The notes beneath the pieces were generated by a model. That model ran no database searches, was not told the origin of the DNA, and worked only from the letters and a program-made list of their open reading frames with translations. Made by a program: the position numbers and the translations under genes. Source: CAZYWA01 sp964650975 [NCBI: uncultured bacterium] (GTDB lineage: Bacteria > JADJOY01). From it: a stretch of DNA of 16,195 nucleotides. Shown piece by piece: positions 6,705-14,406 of this stretch. The stretch spans positions 1 through 16,195 of the forward strand of contig CAZYWA010000138.1 in assembly GCA_964650975.1 (NCBI GenBank), in the 5' to 3' direction. Each line of letters starts with the position of its first letter. Position 1 is the first letter of the stretch.

Positions 6705-7922
6705 ATGCCCGATCTCGTGGAGCGCGAGGAGACCTCGGAAGAGGTCGCGTATCGCAAGGACGTCCAGTCCTGGATCCGCAAGAATCAGCCGAAAAAGCCA
6801 GGTTTTCACCTTCCCCAGAGCTTTCTCGAGGTGGAGAGCACCGAGCAGTGCGAGTACCTGCGCGACTGGCAGCGCAAGCTCTACGAGGCCGGCTATCTCG
6901 GCATCGAGGTGCCGCGCGCCTACGGCGGGCACGAGAGCGAGGGCTGGAAGCAGCGCATCGTCGCGCAGGAGCTGATCCGCTCGGGCGCGCCGACCTTGCT
7001 CAACGTGGTCGGCCTGCGCATGGCGATGCCGACCATCCTCACCCACGGCACCGAGGAGCAGAAGAAGCGCTTCGTCGCGAAGATCCTGTCGTCGGAGGAG
7101 ATCTGGTGCCAGGGCTTCTCGGAGCCCAACGCCGGCTCCGATCTCGCGTCGGTTCAGACCTTCGTGAAGCGCGGAGGCGACGGCTGGCTCGCCAACGGCC
7201 ACAAGATCTGGACCACGCTCGGCCAGTTCGCAGACTTCATGATCCTGCTCGCGCGCACCGACAAGGACGCGAGCAAGCACGGCGGGCTCTCGTACTTCCT
7301 GATGCCGATGAAGGCGCGCGGCGTCGACGTCCACCCGCTGATCAAGATGACTCGCGAGGCCACCTTCAATCAGGTGCACATCGACGACGTCGAGATGCCG
7401 CTCGACGCGTTGCTCGGCGAGCCCGGCCAGGGCTGGCAGGTGGCGATGACCACGTTGCTGTTCGAGCGCGGAGCGGCGGGCGGCTCGGAGCGCGATCTGC
7501 ACGCCGCGTTCGAGGAGATGATCGCGCGGCTCACCGATCTCGCGCGCCGCACCAAGCGCGGCGGAAAGCGGGTGATCGAGGACGGAGTGATCCGCGACCG
7601 GCTCGCGGCGCTCGCCACCGAGGTCGAGGCGATCCGCCATCACATCACGCGCGTTCGCTACACGGCGTTGAGCGACCACCCGATGGCGATCCCGCTCATG
7701 GGGAAGCTCATGGGCAGCGAGCTGATGATGCGGCTCCACCGGCTCGGCCAGGACATCCTCGGGCCCGCCGCGACGCAGTGGATGGACTCGCCGTCGGCGG
7801 TGGACGGCGGTACCTGGCAGCTCGCGTTCCAGAACGCCTACGGCCCGATCATCGGCGGCGGCACCAGCGAGATCCAGAAGAACATCGTCGGCGAGCGCGT
7901 GCTCGGCCTCGCGAAAGGGTGA
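6705..7922 (+). CDS. Acyl-CoA dehydrogenase, first subunit of an adjacent pair
   Basis: A 405-residue FAD-dependent acyl-CoA dehydrogenase, which introduces an alpha,beta double bond into an acyl-CoA. Family landmarks are seen in order: GIEVPRAYGG in the N-terminal helical domain, WCQGFSEPNAGSDLA (the FAD/substrate signature of the middle domain), GHKIWTTLGQFADF, FNQVHIDDVEMP, and the C-terminal FQNAYGPIIGGGTSEIQKNIVGERVLGL. The glutamate used as base by medium-chain enzymes (YEGT motif) is replaced by Gly here (GGGTSEIQ). A glutamate in LLFERG (E254) sits where isovaleryl- and long-chain-type enzymes carry theirs and is the better base candidate. Start is ATG 6705 or GTG 6702, both served by the site at 6689. 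The second dehydrogenase follows after 8 nt, suggesting an alpha2beta2 enzyme like the FadE pairs of actinobacterial steroid side-chain degradation. Substrate unknown. Confidence 0.95.
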   Translation: MPDLVEREETSEEVAYRKDVQSWIRKNQPKKPGFHLPQSFLEVESTEQCEYLRDWQRKLYEAGYLGIEVPRAYGGHESEGWKQRIVAQELIRSGAPTLLNVVGLRMAMPTILTHGTEEQKKRFVAKILSSEEIWCQGFSEPNAGSDLASVQTFVKRGGDGWLANGHKIWTTLGQFADFMILLARTDKDASKHGGLSYFLMPMKARGVDVHPLIKMTREATFNQVHIDDVEMPLDALLGEPGQGWQVAMTTLLFERGAAGGSERDLHAAFEEMIARLTDLARRTKRGGKRVIEDGVIRDRLAALATEVEAIRHHITRVRYTALSDHPMAIPLMGKLMGSELMMRLHRLGQDILGPAATQWMDSPSAVDGGTWQLAFQNAYGPIIGGGTSEIQKNIVGERVLGLAKG

Positions 7923-7930
7923 GGCAAGTC

Positions 7931-9157
7931 ATGGCAAAGCCCGCCAAGCCGAAGTCCGCCAAGCGTACGGCCAAGAAGCCAGCCGCGAAGCCCGCGGCGG
8001 TGCGGTTCGTGTTCAGCGAGAAGCAGGAGATGCTGCGCGACTCGGCGCGCAAGTTCCTGGCCGCGCGCTTTCCCACCACGCACGTGCGCGAGCTGATGGA
8101 GACGCCCAACGCCCACGACGCGGACGCATGGCGATCGATGGGCGAGCTCGGCTGGCACGGCTTGCTGATCCCCGAAGAGCAGGGTGGGGTGGGCCTCGAT
8201 CTCTTCGACCTCGGCTTCTTGCTCGAGGAGATGGGCGCCGCCGTGATGGCGGGGCCCTATCTCGCGGCGCAGCTCGCGGTGCTGGTGCTGGCACGGGCGG
8301 CGAACGACAAGCAGAAAGCCGCCTGGTTTCCCGGGATCGCGGAAGGAGCCTGCATTCCCACTCTGGCGCTCTTCGAGGACGGAGCCGGCTTCGACGTCGG
8401 CTTCGGCGCCAAGGCGAAAGCCACCGTCTCGAAGGGTCATGCACTCTCGGGAACCAAGCGCCACGTGCTCGACGCGCCGAACGCCACGCACTTCGTGGTG
8501 TCGGCGAGCGCCGGAACCGCGCCGACTCTCTTCTGGGTCGACGCATCGTCGTCCGGCATCACCGTGATCCCCGACAAGCTCGCCGACGAGACGCGACGCA
8601 CCGGCACCGTGATCTTCAAGAACGTGAAGGTCGCGGCGAAGAACCGGATCGGCTCGCCCGGTCGCGGCGCCGCGCTGGTCGCGAAGGCGCTGCCGAGTGT
8701 CTGGTGTGCGGTGGCGTCCGAGGGGGTGGGCGCCGCGCACGCGGTGTTCCAGGCGACGGTCCGCTACGCGCGAATGCGCGAGCAGTTCGGGAAACCGATC
8801 GGCAGCTTCCAGGGCATCAAGCACCGTCTGGTCGATCGCATGGTGGAGCTCGAGAACGCGCGCTCGCTGCTTTACGGTGCGCTGTGGGCGCAGGTTCACG
8901 AGCCCGAGCGCGCCGAGCGTCTGGCACGGATGGCCAAGGCCTACATCTCGGATGTCGGTCCGCAGATCGCCGACACCGCGGTCCGAACTCACGGGGGCAT
9001 CGGCTTCACCTGGGAGTGCGACGTCCACCTCCACTGGAAGCGGCTTCACTGGGGACAGATGGCGTTCGGTGACGGCGCCTATCATCGCCAGTGGATCGCG
9101 AGCGACCTGCAGCGCTCTCTCAAGCCCAAAGGCGGCCCGACTCCGACCGGAGTGTGA
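7931..9157 (+). CDS. Acyl-CoA dehydrogenase, second subunit of the pair, with Lys/Ala/Pro-rich N-terminus
   Basis: A 408-residue acyl-CoA dehydrogenase family protein. After a Lys/Ala/Pro-rich leader of about 24 residues, the typical start FSEKQEMLRDSARKFLAARF follows, then GWHGLLIPEEQGGVGL, a middle domain without the usual TEP..GSD signature (LALFEDGAGFDVG in its place), RYARMREQFGKPIGSFQGIKH in the C-terminal helical domain (the arginine of this motif binds FAD phosphate in the family), and THGGIGFTWECDVHLHWKR ending in FGDGAYHR. That ending and the weak middle domain are typical of the partner subunit in two-gene FadE systems. The canonical glutamate is absent, so this chain probably completes the flavin or substrate site of the other subunit. 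GAGG (7921-7924) overlapping the upstream stop gives a 6-nt spacer to the ATG at 7931, so the two genes are translationally coupled. Confidence 0.93.
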   Translation: MAKPAKPKSAKRTAKKPAAKPAAVRFVFSEKQEMLRDSARKFLAARFPTTHVRELMETPNAHDADAWRSMGELGWHGLLIPEEQGGVGLDLFDLGFLLEEMGAAVMAGPYLAAQLAVLVLARAANDKQKAAWFPGIAEGACIPTLALFEDGAGFDVGFGAKAKATVSKGHALSGTKRHVLDAPNATHFVVSASAGTAPTLFWVDASSSGITVIPDKLADETRRTGTVIFKNVKVAAKNRIGSPGRGAALVAKALPSVWCAVASEGVGAAHAVFQATVRYARMREQFGKPIGSFQGIKHRLVDRMVELENARSLLYGALWAQVHEPERAERLARMAKAYISDVGPQIADTAVRTHGGIGFTWECDVHLHWKRLHWGQMAFGDGAYHRQWIASDLQRSLKPKGGPTPTGV

Positions 9158-9171
9158 GCGCGAATCGATCG

Positions 9172-9200
9172 CTCGCGCGCGAGGGACCGCGCGCGCTCCA
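9172..9200 (-). repeat. REP-like hairpin, copy A (29-bp repeat) in a convergent gene junction
   Basis: The 29 bp are identical to 11752-11780. Read on the minus strand: GGAG (9199-9196), stem CGCGCGCG, loop GTCCCT (9187-9182), stem CGCGCGCG (9181-9174), a perfect 8-bp stem. A weaker outer pair AATCG/CGATT (9163-9167 and 9203-9207) flanks it. It lies between the convergent dehydrogenase and thioesterase genes. It could cap transcripts from both sides, but there is no T run. Confidence 0.7.
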
Positions 9201-9231
9201 GCCGATTTTCCCCGCGCGCTTTGCCCTTGGA

Positions 9232-9252
9232 GCCCGCCGGTCCCCGGCGGGC
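9232..9252. terminator. Strong GC hairpin between convergent genes, possible bidirectional transcription end
   Basis: GCCCGCCGG (9232-9240), loop TCC, CCGGCGGGC (9244-9252) form a perfect 9-bp stem midway between the stop of the second dehydrogenase (9157) and the stop of the thioesterase (9278). Neither strand has a clear T run after it, so the terminator role rests on position and stem strength only. Confidence 0.4.
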
Positions 9253-9277
9253 CGCCTCGACCGGAATCGCCCCTGTC

Positions 9278-9721
9278 TCAGCGGTCGCGTACTTTGTCGG
9301 GCGAGATCAGTGCCCACTCGCCGGTCGCCTCCGCCGCCACGCGCCCGCGCCCATCCAGCACCGCCGAGCGCACCACCGCGAGCGTGTCGTCGCTTCGCTC
9401 CACCCAGCCGTGCACGCGGTATTCGTGGTCGATCACCACCGGCCGCAGAAACCGGATCTTGAGCTCGCGGGTGACGCCGGTCTTCTGCGCCAGACCCCAG
9501 AGCGCCCAGCCCATTCCTTCGTCGAGCATCGTGGCGATGACACCGCCGTGCACCATGGTCTTGTAGCCGGCGAAGTCGCCCGCGGGTGTCCAGCGCGCCT
9601 CGACGCGCCGCTCACGTTCGTCGAGACCGAACTCGAGCCGAAGCCCGTGCTGGTTCGCCGGGCCGCAGCCGTAGCAGCGCATGAACTCGGGCGATCGCGA
9701 AATGGGCAGCAAGCCGCTCAC
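9278..9721 (-). CDS. PaaI/YbgC-like hotdog-fold thioesterase
   Basis: A 147-residue single hotdog-domain protein, probably an acyl-CoA thioesterase. The N-terminal CYGCGPANQHGLRLEF (16-31) is the Cys-x-x-Cys-Gly, Asn, Gly-Leu motif frequent in PaaI-type proteins. The central helix motif HGGVIATMLDEGMGWA (58-73) carries the Asp/Glu pair (D67, E68) in the catalytic area of this fold, and strands ending ELKIRFLRPV and VVRSAVLDGRGRVAAEATGEW complete it. The GTG at 9721 is chosen because AAGGAGA lies 8 nt upstream (9735-9729); a longer frame to 9910 adds about 63 Arg/Pro-rich residues with no family match. It converges on the dehydrogenase pair and diverges from the B3/B4 gene, so a role in controlling acyl-CoA levels is plausible but not proven. 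Confidence 0.9.
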   Translation of the reverse strand: MSGLLPISRSPEFMRCYGCGPANQHGLRLEFGLDERERRVEARWTPAGDFAGYKTMVHGGVIATMLDEGMGWALWGLAQKTGVTRELKIRFLRPVVIDHEYRVHGWVERSDDTLAVVRSAVLDGRGRVAAEATGEWALISPDKVRDR

Positions 9722-9728
9722 GATGGGT

Positions 9729-9735
9729 TCTCCTT
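9729..9735 (-). promoter_or_regulatory. Ribosome binding site fixing a GTG start for the thioesterase
   Basis: On the minus strand AAGGAGA, with GGAG 8 nt before the GTG at 9721. It decides against the longer upstream frame. Confidence 0.75.
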
Positions 9736-9807
9736 CATTGAATCGATCGAGCCTTCCTGGCGTGTGAGGCAATCGGTTGGCAGGCGTTGTCGAACCGTGA
9801 TTCCGGT

Positions 9808-9825
9808 CGGCGCGTCGTCGCGCCG
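9808..9825. promoter_or_regulatory. Palindrome in the divergent thioesterase/B3-B4 promoter region
   Basis: CGGCGCG (9808-9814), loop TCGT, CGCGCCG (9819-9825) form a perfect 7-bp dyad in the 150-nt space between two divergent starts (9721 and 9872). It could be an operator for either gene or a leader hairpin. No clear -10/-35 pair is seen near it. Confidence 0.35.
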
Positions 9826-9871
9826 GATTCGGGGTTGCCGGACCTCGATCGTGGATCCAGCCTGAGCGTAA

Positions 9872-10525
9872 ATGGTGCTCCCCGAAACGTCGCTTGCGGT
9901 CGAGGCGCATCCCAGGCTCGACCTGGGAACGATCATCGTCACGTTCGACCGCCCGCTCGCCGCGCTCGGATCGCCGGCGTGGCTGAGCGAGCTACTGCGG
10001 GCCGATGCACCGGGTGCAACGCTCGCGTCGACCGACGAGGTGCGCGCCCGCATTCGCGACCTGCTGCGCGCCGGTGGCTACAAGCCGACCGGGCGCGGCA
10101 AGCCCGCGTCCGAGTACTTGCTCAAGGCCGCGAGCGACGGCTCGCTGACGTCGATCAACGTGGCGGTCGACCTCGGCAACGCGGTCTCGCTTCACAGCGG
10201 TCTGCCGATCAGCGTGGTGGATCTCGACCGCGTGGAGCCACCGCTCGGCGTCGGCCTTGCCGCGGCCGGTGCTAGCTACGTCTTCAACAGCGCCGCCCAG
10301 ACGATCGATCTCGAAGGCCTGCTTTGCCTCCACGACGCCTCGGGGCCGTGCGCCAACGCCGTGAAGGACTCGATGCGTTCCAAGACCCGCGACGAAACCA
10401 CCCGCGTGCTGGTACTGGTGTGGGGTAGCCGGGATCTCGAGGGCCGCAGCGCGCACGCCACGCGCTGGCTCGGCGAGCTGGCCGAGCGCGCCGGAGCAAG
10501 GGCCGAAGCACCGCGACTTCGCTAG
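9872..10525 (+). CDS. Stand-alone B3/B4 (phenylalanyl-tRNA synthetase beta-like) domain protein
   Basis: A 217-residue protein matching the B3/B4 domain of the phenylalanyl-tRNA synthetase beta subunit in stand-alone form. The recognisable core is YKPTGRGKPASEYLLKAA followed by SINVAVDLGNAVSLHSGLPISVVDLD (about 70-120), then GASYVFNSAAQTIDLEGLLCLHDASGPCANAVKDS, where a buried pocket typical of the domain ends. In the synthetase this domain contributes to editing and RNA contacts. In stand-alone proteins the role is mostly unknown; amino-acid or tRNA editing is often supposed. No catalytic motifs, signal peptide or membrane segment are seen. The ATG at 9872 is the first available and has only a weak GAG upstream. 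The metallo-beta-lactamase-fold gene follows after 39 nt, so the two are probably co-transcribed. Confidence 0.82.
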   Translation: MVLPETSLAVEAHPRLDLGTIIVTFDRPLAALGSPAWLSELLRADAPGATLASTDEVRARIRDLLRAGGYKPTGRGKPASEYLLKAASDGSLTSINVAVDLGNAVSLHSGLPISVVDLDRVEPPLGVGLAAAGASYVFNSAAQTIDLEGLLCLHDASGPCANAVKDSMRSKTRDETTRVLVLVWGSRDLEGRSAHATRWLGELAERAGARAEAPRLR

Positions 10526-10552
10526 CTCGCCGCGAGGCCTTACCCTGGACGT

Positions 10553-10557
10553 GGAGG
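10553..10557 (+). promoter_or_regulatory. Ribosome binding site for a GTG-started metallo-beta-lactamase gene
   Basis: GGAGG ends 7 nt before the GTG at 10565, which supports that non-ATG start. Confidence 0.75.
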
Positions 10558-10564
10558 CCGCAAC

Positions 10565-11689
10565 GTGAAATCGCTCGGCAAACGATCGGAAGGGGCGAGG
10601 CTCGAGCGTCTCCGAGCTTCGTCACTCTGGGCCGGGTCGGGATTCCGGAACGTGCACCCGATCCTTCCCGGCTTGCGCGACGTGAAGGCGATCATGCCGT
10701 CGATCGGCGAGTTCCTGTGCGGCGGCGAGCGTCGCGTGCCGCGCGGGCCCCTGCCCTCGTCGAATCCGCTCGACGCCTGGGGCCGGCGTTCGGCCACGGG
10801 GCTCCGCGCCACCTGGCTCGGCCATTCCACGGTGCTGATCGAGATCGACGGGCTGCGGGTGCTCACCGATCCGGTGTGGGGACCGCGCGCGTCGCCGTCG
10901 CGGCTCGCCGGTCCCAAGCGTTTTCAGCCGGTGCCGATTCCGCTGCGGGCGCTGCCGCCGGTCGACCTGGTGGTCATCTCGCACGACCACTACGACCATC
11001 TCGACTATCCGACCATCCGCGAGCTCGCGAAGCGCCCGGTGCCGTTCGTGACGTCGCTCGGCGTGGGCGCGCATCTCGAGGCGTGGGGTGTCGAGCCCGA
11101 GCGGATCGTCGAGCTCGACTGGTGGGAGTCGCATCGCCTGCCGAACACCGGGCTCACCGTGACCGCCGCGCCGTCACAACATTTCTCGGGCCGCGGTCTC
11201 AAGGACCGGAACGCCACGCTGTGGTCGTCGATGGTGATCCGTTCGGAGCGGCACGCGGTGTTCTTCAGCGGCGATACCGGCCTCACGACGGAGTACGGCA
11301 CCATCCGCGAGCGATTGGGGCCGTTCGATCTGGTGATGCTGGAGGTCGGCGCCTACCATCCCGCGTGGGGCGACATCCACCTGGGACCCGAGAACGCGCT
11401 CAAGGCGCTGGCGCTGCTCGGCGAGAGCGCGTTCCTGCCCGTGCACTGGGGCACGTTCAGCCTCGCGATGCACGCGTGGGATCAGCCCGCCGAGGCGTTG
11501 CTCGAGCTGGGACCGAAGGCGGGCGCGCGGCTGGTGATGCCTCGCCTCGGCGAGCCGGTCGAGCCGGCGCACGAGAAACGCGTCGAGCCATGGTGGCGCG
11601 TCGTCGACACCGTCACGCTCGAAAAGCGGGAGCCCGAGACGACTGCACCGATGACGCTGCCGAAGGCCGTACCCTGGCCTCTCGACTGA
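10565..11689 (+). CDS. NAPE-PLD-like metallo-beta-lactamase-fold hydrolase
   Basis: A 374-residue metallo-hydrolase of the metallo-beta-lactamase fold, closest in pattern to bacterial N-acyl-phosphatidylethanolamine phospholipase D-like proteins. Diagnostic stretches: TWLGHSTVLIEIDGLRVLTDPVWGPRASP with GPKRFQPVP after it, the metal motif H140-D-H142-Y-D144-H145, H206 (PSQHFSGRG), D237 (SGDTGL) and H294 (VHWGTF). All five metal-site elements are present, so it should be an active dinuclear zinc enzyme. In this family the substrate is a phosphodiester of a lipid or nucleotide; the actual one here is unknown. No signal peptide; a basic N-terminus could associate with the membrane. GTG start with GGAGG 7 nt upstream. 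It is the second gene of a probable operon with the B3/B4 gene and converges on the TIP30-like gene. Confidence 0.9.
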   Translation: MKSLGKRSEGARLERLRASSLWAGSGFRNVHPILPGLRDVKAIMPSIGEFLCGGERRVPRGPLPSSNPLDAWGRRSATGLRATWLGHSTVLIEIDGLRVLTDPVWGPRASPSRLAGPKRFQPVPIPLRALPPVDLVVISHDHYDHLDYPTIRELAKRPVPFVTSLGVGAHLEAWGVEPERIVELDWWESHRLPNTGLTVTAAPSQHFSGRGLKDRNATLWSSMVIRSERHAVFFSGDTGLTTEYGTIRERLGPFDLVMLEVGAYHPAWGDIHLGPENALKALALLGESAFLPVHWGTFSLAMHAWDQPAEALLELGPKAGARLVMPRLGEPVEPAHEKRVEPWWRVVDTVTLEKREPETTAPMTLPKAVPWPLD

Positions 11690-11751
11690 TCGCCGCCCGC
11701 CGCGAATGCCCTGCAAAACACGTTGGGGCGGAGGATTGACTCGATCTTGCC

Positions 11752-11780
11752 CTCGCGCGCGAGGGACCGCGCGCGCTCCA
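11752..11780 (-). repeat. REP-like hairpin, copy B (29-bp repeat) in a second convergent junction
   Basis: Identical over 29 bp to 9172-9200: on the minus strand GGAG, 8-bp stem of alternating CG, loop GTCCCT (11767-11762), matching stem. Similarity may go on for a few bases (CCGATTTTC against CCGCATTCTC). Like copy A it lies between two convergent genes, here the metallo-beta-lactamase and the TIP30-like gene. Confidence 0.7.
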
Positions 11781-11836
11781 AACCGCATTCTCGCGATTGA
11801 GCGTATGAGCGACTGCTCGCGCGGATCTCGTGCCGG

Positions 11837-11888
11837 CGCCGAGAGGCGCTCGGCGAGCGCAGCGAGCCGACTTGGGCTGGAACAGCCC
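11837..11888. terminator. Two adjacent hairpins before the 3' end of the TIP30-like gene
   Basis: CGCCGAG/CTCGGCG (11837-11843 and 11849-11855, 5-nt loop) and GGGCTG/CAGCCC (11874-11879 and 11883-11888, loop GAA) lie in the convergent space. On the minus strand the stop of the TIP30-like gene is followed by a T5 run and then the second hairpin, which is the wrong order for an intrinsic terminator. They may still end transcripts or protect 3' ends. Confidence 0.35.
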
Positions 11889-11898
11889 CCCGAAAAAC

Positions 11899-12630
11899 CT
11901 AGCGCAGGTCTTCGGACTCGACCACGCGATCGACGCACGCCGGGTCGCGCGCCAGGCGTACCAGGGCGCGCGCCAGCTCCACGTTCGAGGTCGAGCGGTA
12001 GCGATCGCGCGCGCGCCGGAAGCCAGCCAACGATGCCACCGCGAGCATCCCGTCGATGAGCATGGCGCCGGCCATCTCCGCAGGCCGCGGCTCGTCGCGA
12101 TCGGCTCCCACGATGAACGACGGGCGCGCGATCACGAACGGGAGCCCGCTCGATCGCACCGCTTCCTCGGCCTTCCAGCGGGCGCGGCCGTAGGGCGACG
12201 AAGCCCGCGCCGAGGCGCCCGCGGCGGAGAGGTACACGAAACGAGGACGGTGCCCGGACGCCCTGGCGGCTTCCGCGAGCAGCCGCGTGAGGCCGTAGTC
12301 GATCGTCTGGTAGCTCTCGAGCGGCCGCGCCGCGGATCGTGCCGCCTGGCCGCGCTTTCGGGTGGTGCCGATCAGGCAGAAGACCAGGTCGGGGGCGACG
12401 CGCTGCAAGCTCGCGCGCATCGCGATCTCGTCCCACGGAGTCTCGTCGACCTCCGCGCCCAGCGACGCGAAGTGGGCCCGCCACTTCGCGAGGTCGCGCG
12501 AGTCGGGGCGAACGTGCGCCACCACGCGCAGCGATTCGGCGCGCAACAGGCGAACCACCTCGCGGCCGGTGAAGCCGGTGGCGCCGGTCACGAACGCGGA
12601 GTCGCCGCCGGTCCTCGACCCGCTCAGCAC
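11899..12630 (-). CDS. NAD(P)-binding atypical SDR, TIP30/HTATIP2-like
   Basis: A 243-residue Rossmann-fold protein. The nucleotide-binding loop VTGATGFTGREVVRLL (14-29, TGATGFTG) opens it. LVFCLIGTTRKRGQ, a YQTIDYGLTRLLAEAA helix, RFVYLSAAGASARASSPYGRARWKAEEAV and LPFVIARPSFIVG follow, which is the series seen in TIP30/HTATIP2-like oxidoreductases. The classical YxxxK spacing is not kept (YGRARWK), as is common in atypical SDRs that only bind NAD(P). Start is GTG at 12630, 34 nt after the stop of the receiver-kinase gene; its ribosome site is weak, so a start a few codons later is possible. Probably co-transcribed with the kinase upstream. Substrate and role are unknown. Confidence 0.85.
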   Translation of the reverse strand: MLSGSRTGGDSAFVTGATGFTGREVVRLLRAESLRVVAHVRPDSRDLAKWRAHFASLGAEVDETPWDEIAMRASLQRVAPDLVFCLIGTTRKRGQAARSAARPLESYQTIDYGLTRLLAEAARASGHRPRFVYLSAAGASARASSPYGRARWKAEEAVRSSGLPFVIARPSFIVGADRDEPRPAEMAGAMLIDGMLAVASLAGFRRARDRYRSTSNVELARALVRLARDPACVDRVVESEDLR

Positions 12631-12664
12631 TCGGTGTCCAGTCGCGGCTCCAGCGCCAGCGGAT

Positions 12665-14140
<1,476 letters not shown>

Positions 14141-14406
14141 GAGATGTGGGTCGCGGAGCGGTCGGGGGAGGCGCGAGCGAACACGTCCGCGGCGGCGAGC
14201 ACGCCGCCGGCGAGCTCGCCAATCAATAGGTAGCGATGCTTAGGGTAACCTCTGATCGTCGCAACCAGCCACCGCCGTCTGGCTGGTGGCCCAAGTCTTG
14301 GACTTTGCAGTTGGATGCCGGAGACTAGCCGCCCGAGCCCGGCGCTCGCAAGGCGACCCGCGAATCGGGTGCCGGCTCGCCAGTTTCCCGCAAGGAGGCC
14401 CTCTCG
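14141..14406. promoter_or_regulatory. Divergent control region between the receiver-kinase and MmgE/PrpD genes
   Basis: This 266-nt space carries several dyads: CGGCGGCG/CGCCGCCG with loop AGCA (14190-14209), the perfect 12-bp palindrome GGCGAGCTCGCC (14209-14220), GGTAACC (14245-14251 by eye), and ACCAGCCA/TGGCTGGT with an 8-nt loop (14264-14287). The stretch from about 14219 to 14262 is clearly poorer in GC than its surroundings and is the likely promoter zone for one or both genes, but I cannot fix -10/-35 boxes. The part from 14288 to 14391 is probably the leader of the PrpD gene. Confidence 0.5.
14392..14398 (+). promoter_or_regulatory. Ribosome binding site for the GTG start of the MmgE/PrpD gene
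   Basis: AAGGAGG lies 8 nt before the GTG at 14407, an almost perfect site that fixes this start. Confidence 0.8.

Noticed and set aside
11874-11901. Classical intrinsic terminator for the TIP30-like gene
   Set aside because: The T run precedes the hairpin in the direction of transcription rather than following it.
14288-14406. Riboswitch in the leader of the MmgE/PrpD gene
   Set aside because: A few short stems exist, but no conserved core of a known riboswitch class can be recognised.
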